From positions 1,426,001-1,490,000 of the forward strand of contig JAUEDM010000001.1 of the NCBI GenBank assembly GCA_033439685.1: a DNA stretch of 64,000 bases, read 5' to 3'. The translations under genes were made by a program, and so were the position numbers. Below the pieces are notes generated by a model. That model was not told where the DNA came from and did no database searches. It worked only from the letters and a program-made list of their open reading frames with translations. This stretch comes from Apodospora peruviana (lineage: Eukaryota > Ascomycota > Sordariomycetes > Sordariales > Lasiosphaeriaceae). Of the stretch, positions 23,023 through 34,765 are shown piece after piece. Position 1 is the first letter of the stretch; each line of letters opens with the position of its first letter.

Positions 23023-23491
23023 ATGGTCGCCTGCATGTCCACTCTCAACGCTGCCCTGCTGATGGGGTACGCTTCCTTAGAAATCTCCTCACAGTATCAC
23101 GGTCAATGAAACTGACGCATAGGCAATGGTATGCCAAATTACCGTTGATAGTGCAGTCCACGAACCGCCCGACCAATCCATCTTCTGCAACTGCATTCTC
23201 AACCAGCAGAGCTTCCCGCAGGTCACCCAGAATGTTTGCAGTACGTTTGTTCTTGGTTCATATTCAGTTGAAAGTTGCTAACAGAATCTGTGAGAAGACT
23301 TTATGCGTGGCTTATTTTTCGGATGTAAGATCCTCCCTAGATACCTTACAGAAATTTGAGGAACACTACACTTACTGTCACAGAACCAATGCGAGATCGA
23401 CAACGTCAGCAACCTCGACTCTTTCCAATAGACCTTCCTCAACGGCTGCAAGACTCAGTGCCTGGGTGGCACCTGCAGCGGCCTAGAGTAG
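23023..23491 (+). CDS. Possible Cys-rich small secreted protein (may be broken)
   Basis: Fragments in compatible frames read MVACMSTLNAALLMG, then a segment with FCNCILNQQSFPQVTQNVC, then ICEKTLCVAYFSD, and finally TFLNGCKTQCLGGTCSGLE before a TAG. Splice sites separate them: a GTACGC donor, CATAG acceptor, a CTAACAG acceptor and a GTAAGATCC donor. The many Cys in short intervals resemble fungal effector-like secreted proteins. Problems: the first two exons do not join in phase with the obvious sites, and one reading of the last exon has an in-frame TAG at 23430. Either the model is wrong or the gene is decaying. Confidence 0.35.
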
Positions 23492-24216
23492 ATTCATCAC
23501 CTAATCTCTCCAGGTGATAATTTCCGGTCGAATGAGTGGGTGAACGAGCGCAAAAGAGCCCGGATAACAGTGAGGCAAGGGTTCGGTCGTTGTACAAAAT
23601 GCGCCCCTTCAAATTACCTCACACATCTTTTTCCTCTGTCTTGGTTACTATTTTCTTCTCACTCATGACTTCTGTCATTGGCCCTTCTACCGTCAATCTT
23701 TTCTCACCAAACTATTCGATTCTTTTGGACAGCAGTATTTCCCCCTTCATCATTTGTTCACGGTCCACGTCTTGTTGCTTGATTGATCACCAAGAAAAAG
23801 GCCCTGTGTTGTCACTCTTATGTTTGTCAAAAGGGGGGCCGTGCCTTTCCTAGGACAGGTACCCATTTCTGCAATACAAAACAACAGCATAGCATGAAGC
23901 TCTATCATGCGTGTTCATCGTGTTCTCGGCAGAGGAATCGCCAAGTCCAGAACCACCCCCCTTTCCGCATCTCGAAGCGCCACCATTTCCTAATCGAGCT
24001 CCCCAAATATTGCGTGATCAAAGCCCCCCTCACGCAATGCAGCTCACCCGCCTCCCATTTCTTACCACCCAGCATGATCGGCGAAGGAAACATAAGGCGG
24101 GGAATTGTTCCTGGCACCTACTAGTAGAAAATGCCAAACCTTGAATCAACCTCATTTCTCGCTCTAAGGTCGTCGACAACTTAAAAGCTACAGAACTATT
24201 CTATTCTCGAGACACA
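23492..24216. other. Intergenic region
   Basis: 3' flank of the possible secreted protein and promoter of the BTB gene. Several short frames, none supportable. Confidence 0.45.
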
Positions 24217-25493
24217 ATGTCCGACCTCCTCCAAACGGTCGTGGTCGCGTCGCCCTTCGCCAATATGACGGGGCTATACGAGGTAGACCCGGACGCCGAC
24301 GTGGTACTCACGATCCCAGCATTCGACGGCGCATCCTTCGCGCCGGCATATAAGACGCTCGAAACCCCCAATGGATCGGTCAACGGGATCAACAACAAGC
24401 CCACAGCCGCTTCAGTGTCCCACCCAGGCCTGCGCATCAAGGTCTCGTCCAAGCATCTAAGTTTCGCGTCGCGTGCCTTCAAAAGCAAACTGCAGGTCGG
24501 AGGTAGCAGAAAAACGATCACGCAATCCGATGGCCGCGTGCACATCAGCGTGGCGGCCGGGTTCGACCCCAGAGCGGTGACCACCGTGATGAACGCCATC
24601 CACGGGCGGGGGAGCAAGGTGCCACGAGCTGTTGACCTCGAAACACTCGCCAAGATCGCCTTGTTTGTCGACAAGTTCCAGCTGTTTGATGCGCTCGAGG
24701 TGTACGCGGATCGGTGGATCTCGAATCTTCTGAAGGATCATTTGGACGCAATGGCGTCGGAGTCGAGTCAGCGGGATCTGGTATTCTGGATCTTTGTGAG
24801 CTATGTCTTCCGACGGCCCGAGGTGTTCAAGTCGGCCACCAAGGCGGTGGCGATAAACACCTCCGGTCCAATCCAGAACTCGGGCCTGCCGATACGGGAG
24901 AAGATTATCAGTAAGAAATACTTTGAGCCTAAAGATAATTTCGGTCGTGGTGTGCGGAAGTTTCTAACCGGTGGGTGACAGAGCACATCGACCTCCAACG
25001 ACAAGAACTTGTTAGCAGAGCTTTGGACATCCTGCACAGCACGCTTGACAACCTGCGCGACGGAAAAGCCGCATGTGACAAGTACTACTGCGACTCCTTC
25101 CTGCTCGGTGAGCTGATCAAGACCCTGCACAACAATAGCAGCCAACCAGTTTGGCCACGCCCGTCCAAACCGTTCACGGGGGTGGGCTTCGCCGCCATCG
25201 TCAAGTCCGTGTACGTCACCAGCATCCAACTTGACCGAGTCCGGGGTGGCGGCCCGTCCAAGACAGCCAACGGTGCTACTGTTGCGCCCAACCGAAAGAG
25301 GAAGAGTCCCGTCCAGGCGCCCATCACACCCGACTCATCGCCTGAGCCGGTGCTGCGGACCAACGGTATCACTTTTGAGAACCATGAGTGTAATGCGCGG
25401 AAGTTAGTGTTGAACTTGAATGCGATCGAGGCGTTGGAGGTGAGCGTGGTGGGTCTGGATCTGCTGAACGATCGTGGATATCAGCAATACTGA
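24217..25493 (+). CDS. BTB/POZ-domain protein
   Basis: Exons 24217-24910 and 24982-25493, about 401 aa. The intron has a GTAAGA donor, TTTCTAACC branch and GACAG acceptor and joins REKII to KHIDLQRQEL in phase. Residues ~20-125 match the fungal BTB pattern: DADVVLTIP..., a hydrophilic insert, then LRIKVSSKHLSFASRAFKSKL and DPRAVTTVMNAIHG. After it comes ALFVDKFQLFDALEVYADRWISNL, typical of the helical region following the BTB in this class. The tail after residue ~310 has a basic patch (NRKRKSP). BTB domains mediate dimerisation and cullin-3 adaptor roles; no partner domain is seen here, so the role is open. Confidence 0.85.
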
Positions 25494-25706
25494 AATCACA
25501 GCATGGGCCGACTGGGTTGTGTGAACGTCTTCGAAGTAAAGGGGAGAAATGGGAACGGCTTGGAAGGGGAAGATCGAAGAGGCACAGAAACGCTTTGTAT
25601 AATCAAGTATTCGCGAAAGGCAGCTAAGGTAGCTAGCTACCTTCGGTGTGGATATTGTTTATTTTCTCAATGTATTTCGTATACCCCTTGATATGTCGAC
25701 GATCAA

Positions 25707-26576
25707 TCAGCCGTCCGAAGACAGATCCTCGACCCACGGTGACTGGTATCCAGATCCTTGGTGAGAGCCATCCGTGTGAGAGCGGCGAGAATCGTCGGAA
25801 GCCTGTCTACTTGAAGGCCGGGCAGTCCTCCGGGCGCACGATGTCCCTCGAACTTCCGGTGGGCCGTTTCGTCGATAGTGGCTGGGATATTGCCTCGCTT
25901 CAGGCGGCCTTGTTTGAACTCGCGGCCCTCGGGGACCCGAGCCTGGTTGTCCAGGGTGTCCAGGAGGACGAGGAGGACCCCTTTCGCCGCGCTCGCCGCT
26001 CTCGCCACGCTCACCGCGTTGACCCTGAATCCCTCGGTCTTCTCGATGGCCCCTTTCCCCAGGCAAACCGCGTTCGCCCTGTGGCCCTCGTTCACCTTTC
26101 GAACCCTGGGGTCCAGCGGGGCCTGCAGGTCCTGGTGGGCCTCGTATTCCGATTCCTGGTGCCCCGGGAGCCCCGGGAATTCCAGGTAGACCTTGAACAC
26201 CCTGGGGACCTTGCGGTCCACGTGATGCTCGAAGTATCCTGGCTCTTGAGTCTGTTTGCCTGCAACAGCGATACCATATCAAGAATGTGACTAGCCCCAG
26301 ACCAATTATTACACCAAAGATTGCCAATGCTGCCTGAGATGAACTCGAACTGGAGCTCTCGCCGGCTGGGACAACCACCCCGCTCGTCGTGTCGGCGAGA
26401 GGAGTCAACGAGTATGCCTTTGTGGCGCGTTTTGTTGCCTGTGAGATCGATGTTGTTATTCTTGTGGCCGGTGTGACCGTTCCAAACTCGGTGGAAGACG
26501 GGTTGACGGAGTCTTGTGTCAAGCCATACGGCTCGGAGATCGCCTGGTGGGGAGTTCTAGCGGGTATAACGCCCAT
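25707..26576 (-). CDS. Single-pass membrane protein with collagen-like Gly-X-Y domain
   Basis: From ATG 26576 the protein is about 289 aa. Residues ~1-85 are Ser/Thr-rich, a likely glycosylated ectodomain. One TM helix (LAIFGVIIGLGLVTFLIWY) is followed by a basic Cys motif (RCCRQ) and then ~30 Gly-X-Y triplets (GPQGPQGVQGLPG..., GERGLPGERG), with two interruptions (GIGIRG and HREDRG). A Pro/Arg-rich tail ends the protein. The positive residues after the TM predict the collagen-like part on the cytosolic side. No signal peptide is seen. The start is chosen because a TATATAG box lies about 134 bp upstream; the frame is open further to 26888. Fungal collagen-like proteins are known (e.g. Metarhizium MCL1), but with the repeat outside the cell. 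Confidence 0.7.
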   Translation of the reverse strand: MGVIPARTPHQAISEPYGLTQDSVNPSSTEFGTVTPATRITTSISQATKRATKAYSLTPLADTTSGVVVPAGESSSSSSSQAALAIFGVIIGLGLVTFLIWYRCCRQTDSRARILRASRGPQGPQGVQGLPGIPGAPGAPGIGIRGPPGPAGPAGPQGSKGERGPQGERGLPGERGHREDRGIQGQRGERGESGERGERGPPRPPGHPGQPGSGPRGPRVQTRPPEARQYPSHYRRNGPPEVRGTSCARRTARPSSRQASDDSRRSHTDGSHQGSGYQSPWVEDLSSDG

Positions 26577-29514
26577 TATGATCGACCTTAAGATGGCGAC
26601 AACAGATGATTTCGGCCGACGAAAGTTGATACAGTACGAGGTTTGTGCTGCGACACGGCATCGGTGAACCGTCGGCTTGGAACCATTGTGGTAGACTCCC
26701 GTGTATCGTCTATATAGTATTTGAGCCATCAGAACATCCGACCTGAGCACCGAATATAGGTTGGGTACGCTCTGACGCGACAAGACCATTGCGCATTCGA
26801 CCTGTCTCGGCAAGCCACTTGCGGGCGAGGCGAGAGAATGAAGGCCTCTGAACGTTCCGGAAGGCCTCTTCCGACATCCGTTCATCACGCCACATCGGAT
26901 CGGATCGCATCTAATTAGGAGTTCGCATTAGCAAGATGTGTAATACAAAGCAGTTGAACGCGGCCATTCGGAGGAGAAGCCTACAAGATCTAGCAGGCAC
27001 ACGCAATAGCGCGTCAGACGCAAAGGTGCCTTACTCCACAATCTCGATGTTCTGGCAAATGAGGGCCTGACCGACGTTATGTAGGGCGCCCTTCGTGTCG
27101 AAAACAGCCATGCGGTTGGCTCAAAGGGGAAGCATCAAGGCGGAAAGCGAGAAACACACGTCGGTCCCGGGAGGAGGAAGGCGACGAGGGGTAATATGTG
27201 TTGCAGAAGCATGACGGGAGCGTGGGGGACTAGACCTTGCGCAACGAGTCGATTGCTGATCAGAGTTCTATACGCGAATTCCAGGCTGACGCCCACGGCG
27301 CACAGCGTTCGCGGATGTCATCCGTCGCGCATAAGACACCGAGAACGGCACGATTAAGGGACCGGCTGGCTGGGAGGACGGGAGGGTCTCTTGGCTGCTT
27401 CAAGAGAAAGCATAATGAAAGCAAACATGCGGATGGGTGGAGACTCGGAGAGGCAAGCGTCAATGGGGGCGTGCCAAATGGAGCGGGCGTCTGTTGTACA
27501 ACCCAAAGATCGGGCCATTAGCCGAGCTGCTGTCCTTGGACAGGGGCGTTGCTGTCAATAGCAAACCAACAACAACCCAGTCTCGACATCCGTAGACATG
27601 CCTTCGAGTCTGTTCTCTCTTGCCTTCTCGTTACTTGCTCGGTGTTGGTGATCCCGTGCCTCCTTTCCGGGGGTGCACACTCTCCTCTAATGCGTTCGTG
27701 CCCAACACCGTGTTATGTCAGTAGAATCTAAAAGCGTCGTACAAGGCGGCTGTGACTGTGGATCGTCCAGAAGCAGCGACTCACTCCCTCCGATGGCCAG
27801 TTGACCGAGAGAAACCGGGAGCTCCCTGCTAACTTGTAAGGTAACCAGGCGATAGTGCCATGTTATCATGCCGTAGAATCACATGCGTCGTTTTATTCTT
27901 CCATGGATGGTTGCTTCGATGTGCTTAGGTGGCTCAATGGTTCCCTGGTGTCAATTTTTAGTCGTAGTGCTCGCGTGGCATATGTCTGTGTTATGGAAGA
28001 GGAAGGTGTGTATAGCTCGTCCAGCATGAGTTGTGACAGTGACTTCCCGGGTGGCGACAGCATCCCAACCGCCTTATATTTCTCTTCAAAGTACGACGTT
28101 GGTATTTGTTCGTTCGGGCATTTGGAATTCGGGCGCACCTCGTTCTGTTTCCAGTACATCTCCGATGGCGAACTTCGATCTTGGGCTTGCGGCGCAACAA
28201 GGCTACTGGTGTGACATCTCAAGCTACTCAAAAATGAAAACGCCCCAGTGTGCACGGCGCCATCTTCAAGGCGATGGAGTCGAGGGTGTACAAGTGGCAC
28301 CCGAATCATGCGTGCTGGCCGGTTCGTGTCCGACATGGCGGAGCACAGCATGTCTCAGATAACACACTTTGCTTGACCGAAATGTCTTTTTCCCTCAGAA
28401 AAATGAGAGTTGGCATACAAGCGGGATGGGTGGCAGGGTCAGGCAACGAGGATGGCCTCCTGTCGGAAAACTGGGGTTCTTGCCCTGAAGTCATTGACTC
28501 ATTGGGAGAGGAGTCTCGGGTTTGTTGACGAGAAAAGGCAATGACGATGGAGCCAAGATGGTCCGCCAAACAAGCTTGGTCTTTCCGAAGCTGGGAGTTG
28601 GGACTCTGGGAAGGACAGATGGGAACATGTACTTTAAAATACGACCGAAGCGTCTAGAATCGTACCGTTACGGTAATGTACAATGGTAGCCAGCAAGACA
28701 GCGTCCAACACCTGCCAGAATCACATTAGATCCGCAGAAATGACGGGACATTCCTGAAATATGATTCGACTGACTTGATCATTATGCTTACACAGATTTC
28801 AAAAAGCCGGAAGCATCTACTGGAAGCCCCGAGGTCATCGACGTGATAACAGTGGAGCCAGTTCATGTGCAGAGTGAGCAGACCATACAAATGGTTGCCA
28901 GTTCGATGTGGACCTCTGCCAACTGGCATACTACGTAGGTACCTAGGTAAGCAGCCCAACGGACAACGCAGCTGCTGTAATTACAGCGGGGGATTGTCAT
29001 GCTGTCCAGTCTCAATTCTCAAATTTGGCATCCGGATTCAGTCTCCGACCCAACAGCAATGGTTACATCCTAAAATAACGCCTCGACGAGCAGATTCTTA
29101 AAGGCTCCGTGATGTGGTATGGACTCATGGGATACCTGTATAGTGGCTTTACTATAGCCACATGCCAAGTGTGTAAGGTAGCTTTGTGGTTCGGGAATGA
29201 TCGGCGGTGCGGCCTGCGATTGCAGCAGACTGCAAGCAATTGAGAAGCTGCAACTCTCTCCACTGCTGGCGATTCGGCAATAACCAAAGCCCAAGTCCGG
29301 ACATCATCAATGACGACACGACTACGGATGATGTTGCAGCCATTGCAGCCATGCCTCCAACATGATCAGTTGGGATATAAAAACCGTTCCTTGAGAAGTT
29401 CTCACGCCTCTTCATCTGCCGAAATATTTGCATTCTTGTGCAGGTGCGCCAACTTCTTTCATCGTGGATAATCAAGATAAACAAACCTAGCAGCAACATA
29501 CTGAGGGACACACA
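26577..29514. other. Gene-poor region
   Basis: Apart from the collagen-gene promoter, I find only short frames. The longest, minus 27893-28351 (152 codons, ending ...STSKQPSMEE), has no recognisable motif and is overlapped by similar-length plus frames, so it is not called. A palindrome-like CTACGTAGGTACCTAGG lies near 28932. Confidence 0.45.
26710..26717 (-). promoter_or_regulatory. TATA box of the collagen-like gene
   Basis: CTATATAG on the minus strand, about 134 bp upstream of the chosen ATG at 26576. It argues against the longer ORF start at 26888. Confidence 0.45.
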
Positions 29515-30598
29515 ATGCAGACAGCACTGCAGAAGGGGCTCTCCTTTGGGATGTCCGCCGTCTCGGGCATACACTCAGGAAAGCCAAGATGGGCAGACCA
29601 CGCCCTGGCTGGCAAGAACATTCTACCCGAGAGCTTCTGTCTGGACACCAAGGCACGTGTTAAGTTCCAATCCTCAACGGGACACACCATAGATGCAAGC
29701 TACGTCTGCATCGGTGCCTGGCCGCGGCCACCAGCACTGGAACGAGAACGAACTACCAGCGGTCAAAGAGGCCTGGAAGACACTTTACGACGCCGGTATC
29801 GACTTAATCAACACCGCCGAGGCCTACGCCAACGGCGGAAGCGAGGCCATCGTTGGCAAGCTGGTGGCGGGCCTGCCCCGAGACAGTTTCGTCAGACAGA
29901 CCAGGTGGCTTAGCACGCCGTTCAAGGCCGCCAACTTCGTCCATCCGGTCGACGCTGCCGTCAAAAGCCTCGAGTGCCTCAAGCTCGAATACGTCGACAT
30001 CTACCTGGTCCACGGCCCGATCCACCCGCAGAGCATCGCCAGCGGGGCCAAGGGAATGGCTCACTGCGTCGAGCAGGGCCTGGCCCGCGCTGTGGGCGTC
30101 GCCAACTACGGCCAGGACGACATGCTCAAGTTCCGCGATGAGCTGGCCAAGTACAACATCCCGCTCGCCACGAACCAATGCGAGTTCAACATGCTGCGCC
30201 GCCACCCGGAACTGTCCGAGCTGACAGAGGCCTGCCGGACCAACAACATCGTCTTCCAGTCATACTCGTCGCCTGCCCAGAGCAGGCTGACGGGTAAGCA
30301 CACGAAGGAAAACCCGCCGCCGAAGTCGTACCGATTCAGTAGCTACGACATGGACGATATTGAGCCGACATTGGAGACTTTGCGAGCCATCGCACAGAAA
30401 CTGGGGAAGAGTATGGCTTCCGTTGCGCTGAATTATAATATCCGCAAGGGTGCCCTGCCGCTGGTGGGAATTCGTAATCCGAGCCAAGCCTAGGACGCGG
30501 TTGATGCGTTGGAGTGGAGGCTTGCGCCCGAAGAGATGGTTGAGATTGACAAAGTCAGCGTCGTGGGCAGGATCACATCATTGTGGCAGCAGGGGTAG
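29515..30598 (+). pseudogene. Inactivated aldo-keto reductase gene
   Basis: Two frames together give a full-length aldo-keto reductase (YVCIGAW... then HWNENELPAVKEAWKTLYDAG, VDIYLVHGPIHPQSIA, ATNQCEFNMLRR, LPLVGIRNPSQA). The frame shifts near 29725, between GAWP and GHQHW, consistent with a 2-nt deletion. An in-frame TAG follows NPSQA at 30491, after which the family's C-terminus (DAVDALEWRLAPEEM...) continues to the stop at 30598. The catalytic tetrad is also damaged: the expected Asp reads Asn (LINTAEAY) and the expected Lys reads Arg (RQTRWLS), while Tyr and His remain. The combination means loss of function. The stretch MQTALQKG to KFQSS has no clear family counterpart and may be an upstream fusion or leader. 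Confidence 0.75.
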
Positions 30599-30997
30599 AG
30601 ATTTGGAACGATTTTTGGTGTAACCAAGACAAAACAGCTTTTGGGGTTAAACTGATGCTATAATATGGTGGTTTCTGTGAACACATTGAAGTCCGAGGTC
30701 AAGTCGGACACGAGCATCCAGTAAGAGTCTTGCTTGGAATCATGCTCGATGCCAAGTCTTGAACCCGTGAGTCAGGCTGTCAGCTTTTCTACCCCCAACA
30801 TACAGAAGGGTTTCGACGCCGTAGGCATCCCGTCAGCCGCTGCGTCCAATGAGCTACATTTGTCGCTCATTTGGAATCATTGGCTTTGCGTGTTCAGGTC
30901 TTTATTACCTATCTAGGAAAGTAAACAGTCCTGTTGACGATCGACAAGGACTAACAAGGCTACCATTAACATCATGTATCATTGGTGTACACTCCGC

Positions 30998-31005
30998 TAT
31001 AAAAA
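30998..31005 (+). promoter_or_regulatory. TATA box of the double SnoaL gene
   Basis: TATAAAAA about 97 bp before the ATG at 31095. It places transcription start just upstream of that ATG and rules out the longer frame from 30849 as coding. Confidence 0.55.
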
Positions 31006-31094
31006 GACTACCAACTCCATCAAAGTCTGGTGGAGAATTACATGGAAAAGACCATCTCACCCAAGCTGAATTACATCCCACTAGACTTCTCAAA

Positions 31095-32159
31095 ATGCTT
31101 CCTATCTCCATTCCAGACAAGGCAATATTCATCTTCAACCTCCTTCTCCTACTAGCCGGCACCAAAATGACCACAGCACTCCCTCCTTCCAACATGAACC
31201 CACACGACGACGAGTTCTACTCGGCTCTCGTCCGCAAAAACCAAGCCACCTTCCACGTCAACCTCAGCGCGGGCAACTACATCCTTAACGGCGCCCTCGT
31301 GTCCCCAGACACCCACTGGAACTACGACGGCACCATGCATCTGGGAAGAGACAATTTCGTCACTGCGTTGGGCGCAGTCGTCGGTGGACCATCCAGTCCG
31401 CTGCACGGCCTCCAGATCTTTGATCAGTACAGTCTCGTCGACGGTGGCGTGGGCATGGTTCTCTACCGCCTGACCGGAAAACTGGCTGCACCGCTTCCTG
31501 CTGTACCGTTATCCAAACCGGGGAGACCTTATAGTGCGCTCGGCGTCGAACGGCTTGTTTTTGATGAGGACGGGTTGTTGTATGATCTCGTTACTGTTGA
31601 TCAGTTTGGTCGGATCGCAGCCCAGACAAGCGGATCATCACAGCGAGATGCTGTTGGTCAAGTTGTTCCTGAGGCTGGACACAACGGTACGCAGCAGCCA
31701 AACCCGCAAACACCAGCGTCTTTTCGGGATCTCGTTCGGCGAAACCTGGCCACTCTTCACCGAAACGTGAATGCGGGTAATCCCAGCGCGAACGCGATGC
31801 GGGCGGTCGAGGATGTCGTCGTGAATGACAACGGTGTTTTGCTGAGGAGAGGTCGCCAGGCATTTGTGAATCTCGTATCGTGCCAGAGCGCTGGACTCAA
31901 CGCGTTTCCGGAGAAACGGTTCCACGACTTTTATGTCCTTGCGGACGGACACCAAGGTGGCGTGGAATATGTTTGGCATGGCGAGCAAAAGGCGACGTAT
32001 CGGGGAATTGAGGTGAAAGAGGGTGTAAAGGTCAGGGTTAGGGGGATGATGTTTTTTGAGATGAATGGAGATGGGTTGGTTACCAAGGTTACGAATGTGC
32101 ATAATGAAGCGCACGTACTGGCGCAGGTGAGTGGGAAAGGGGGGTATTTGTATCCTTAA
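31095..32159 (+). CDS. Secreted protein with two SnoaL/NTF2-like domains
   Basis: 354 aa, no intron. The N-terminus (MLPISIPDKAIFIFNLLLLLAGTKM) is a probable signal peptide. Domain 1 (~37-175) begins EFYSALVRKNQATFHVNLSAGNY and includes ALGVERLVFDEDGLLYDL. Domain 2 (~220-345) begins ASFRDLVRRNLATLHRNVNAGNP and ends with GMMFFEMNGDGLVTKVTNVHNE. Both have the layout of SnoaL-like polyketide-cyclase/NTF2 folds, and the opening lines resemble each other, suggesting an internal duplication. Enzymes of this fold are usually cytosolic; a secreted double-domain form is less usual. Substrate unknown. The start is fixed by the TATA box upstream. Confidence 0.75.
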   Translation: MLPISIPDKAIFIFNLLLLLAGTKMTTALPPSNMNPHDDEFYSALVRKNQATFHVNLSAGNYILNGALVSPDTHWNYDGTMHLGRDNFVTALGAVVGGPSSPLHGLQIFDQYSLVDGGVGMVLYRLTGKLAAPLPAVPLSKPGRPYSALGVERLVFDEDGLLYDLVTVDQFGRIAAQTSGSSQRDAVGQVVPEAGHNGTQQPNPQTPASFRDLVRRNLATLHRNVNAGNPSANAMRAVEDVVVNDNGVLLRRGRQAFVNLVSCQSAGLNAFPEKRFHDFYVLADGHQGGVEYVWHGEQKATYRGIEVKEGVKVRVRGMMFFEMNGDGLVTKVTNVHNEAHVLAQVSGKGGYLYP

Positions 32160-34765
32160 GCTGTATTATTACGTAGGGGGTTGTCTTGAGGACGAGGAAG
32201 TGAGGATGGTGATTGATGATTAGGTAGTGCATGAATGAACGAGATGGAGAACTTGAGCAGACAGATGGGGTATTTCGAGATGAGTAAGACATTGTCATAA
32301 ACGAAGAGTTGGGAAAAAAGATTTATTGATTGGCAGCACTATTTTAAGCCAGTGTTGCTCTCGACTGTGTTTTTTTTCTTTTCTTTTGTTTTTCTTCTTT
32401 TTATAAAAGAAAGTACTTAGGAACCCAAGAACCGGTCAAGGGTGTTCCCACAGTCCTTGCCAAAGCGACACCAATTTATGGAATAAGCGCCTGTAGCGCC
32501 AACGTAAACTATGCTTTAACCCGGGGAGTCGAGCGAGAAAGCCACTCTCTCTTGACGTGGTTCATCGGTTCCTCCCAGGAGTCAAAGACCCATATGTTCA
32601 GGTCGTCCCACACGTCGGTGAGGAAAAAAGAAAGCTGGACTGTTGCCAGTGCAAGCAGTTGAAGTTCCCGTGTGGTGGGCTCTGTGGGCCAGTTTTGAGT
32701 GGCATCATCACCGATGGTCCTGCTAACTGCAAAGATTGTCGCCAGTTCCTTTGCCCTTTTGATGGTGAGGCGCTACCCTCGGGCGCCGGTGGAATCTGCT
32801 GCCCCTCGAGTAAGAGTTTTCGGTATTCGTCAAAGCCCATCACGCTCTTGTGGCATTCGAGGTTGTGCACGGCTATCGCGACCTCTCCGTTGACTTGGCC
32901 CACCTCCTTTTTGAGGACGTCTCCGATGATCTTGCCGCGGTACTTACCGTTTCTCTCAAAGCAGTAGCACGATTTTGTGGCGTTCTCGAGGTCGTCCAAG
33001 GTGTTCATACTCTACAAGATGAGCATCGCCATCTCTGCGGGCAAGGCGCATAATGGGCAATTGTTGGTGGGTGTCATTTTGTATTGTAGGGCCGCTCTGG
33101 CGTGGTGGGTGTTGGTTGCGAGTTTCGAAACCTTGAGTCCTAGGGAGGATTCTCTTGTTTATAAACTACCTCGGCTCTATCTTTCGAACCCATAGACCTC
33201 GTTATTGTATTATTCTTTTCCGTGTAATGTGCCCTAACAGTGTTGTTGTGTTCTAAATAATATGCCCTGATAGTGTTGTTGTTTTATCTTTTCTGTATGA
33301 TATACCCTAGCAAAGAGGTTGATTCGAGACAAGGCCATTGTTTAGTTGTCCGAATTTTTCGTGGGCAAGGCGTCAACTCAGGCCACCTACAGACTGTTTA
33401 ATTCATTTCACTTCGATGCTGACCAGCTGTGCGGGTACAGACATCGTATCAGAGTGAGAGACAATGACTTGCATAAAGACTAGTTGAGGGCAATGATGTT
33501 GTTGGTGTCCTCGCTATGGTGGTAGGCAATGATTGTGCGAGACCTCGTCACTGCACACCGTCTTGGAACTTGAAGTGACCAGCTATGCGTCCAATGGTTC
33601 GCCGAGATGGTTAGACCAAGGCTACATCTCGCTGTGTCATGATAAAATGGCAGATCTGCATTGCACTATGATCGAGTTTTCCACGAAGATATGATACTAA
33701 CTGTGGTGGTGGTCACATACCTGGTATTTAAATATGTGAAGGACACGAGAAGTCACTTTTGTTGCATTTCTTTGCTAATATAGAGGCTTCTCCACCGCGG
33801 TCTGTAGACCTCATATCTTTGCTTGCTTTGTTCCTCGGAGTTTGCTACCTAACGAATGGGACGTTCAAACAGTTAGGTACGCAATAGACAAACACAATCT
33901 AACAACATGCTTGGAAGAGATTAGACGCATGAGAGTAAACTGGCTTCCGAGGGAGGACTCCTTAGTTCTCAAGCAATGAAGCAGATCTTAGGTGAAAGCT
34001 TTACTTGCACTCTGGCATCGTCGCTACATCCAACTCGCGAACTTCAGGGAGCCAAAACATGGAGACGAGGTCCCGTGAAAATCACCTCCACCACCTCATA
34101 ACCATGGAGAAAGAGAATGCCGCACGCTCTTTGGTATTCACAGGTCACAGGCAACAAGGTTGAGGACAAATACACCGGGTATCTAACTCTAGAATTCATT
34201 GGAACTGACTGATTACATGAAGAAGATTCGCATCACCGACCCCGGATCATGAAGCAGCACTACAGTGCTGTTCTGATGAATCGATGGTGCGTATGTTACC
34301 TTAAAATAAGATGTACCTTGACTACTCGATCAATCAAGAGGGCCTTGCCTTGCCGTGAAAGCCCCCTTACTCGGCTTGGCATTGGGATGGCTGACAAGAG
34401 ACTGGCCAACGAAATTGAATTAGTCCCAGAAACCAGAAGCCGCCACCGCTTGCCGCCCTTCTAGCAAGCCTGACGCCAAAGATACCATTGCTGATGAGGA
34501 GTTGGCCCAAAAGCTTCCGCCCAGCGCGCAACACCAATCCTTGTGACTCCAAGATCTCATGCTTGGCTGAACAAGACCAAATGAGCCATAATTATATCAC
34601 TGATGCCACCATTACTGAAAGGTGTATCAAGAGGGAAATAGGGAAAACAAGAAATCAGCCGCGCCGTCCACGGACTCTACGACTTGTGAGAAACAAATTG
34701 ACAATATTGGAGCTTGAAGAACCAACAACCAGCAATACAGCCGTCAGCCCGGCCGCGAGCCCAAC
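32160..34765. other. Gene-poor region
   Basis: Minus 32598-33008 could encode a 136-aa protein (MNTLDDLENATKSCYCFER...FDEYRKLLLEGQQ...) but has no recognised family and a low-complexity tail; I rate it about 0.3 and do not list it separately. From 33200 to 34250 the DNA is AT-richer with very short frames and nothing supportable. Confidence 0.4.

Noticed and set aside
26577..26888. Longer start of the collagen-like protein
   Set aside because: It would read across a TATA box and lacks a signal peptide.
30849..31094. Longer start of the double SnoaL protein
   Set aside because: A TATA box at 30998 lies inside it and a clean signal peptide begins at 31095.
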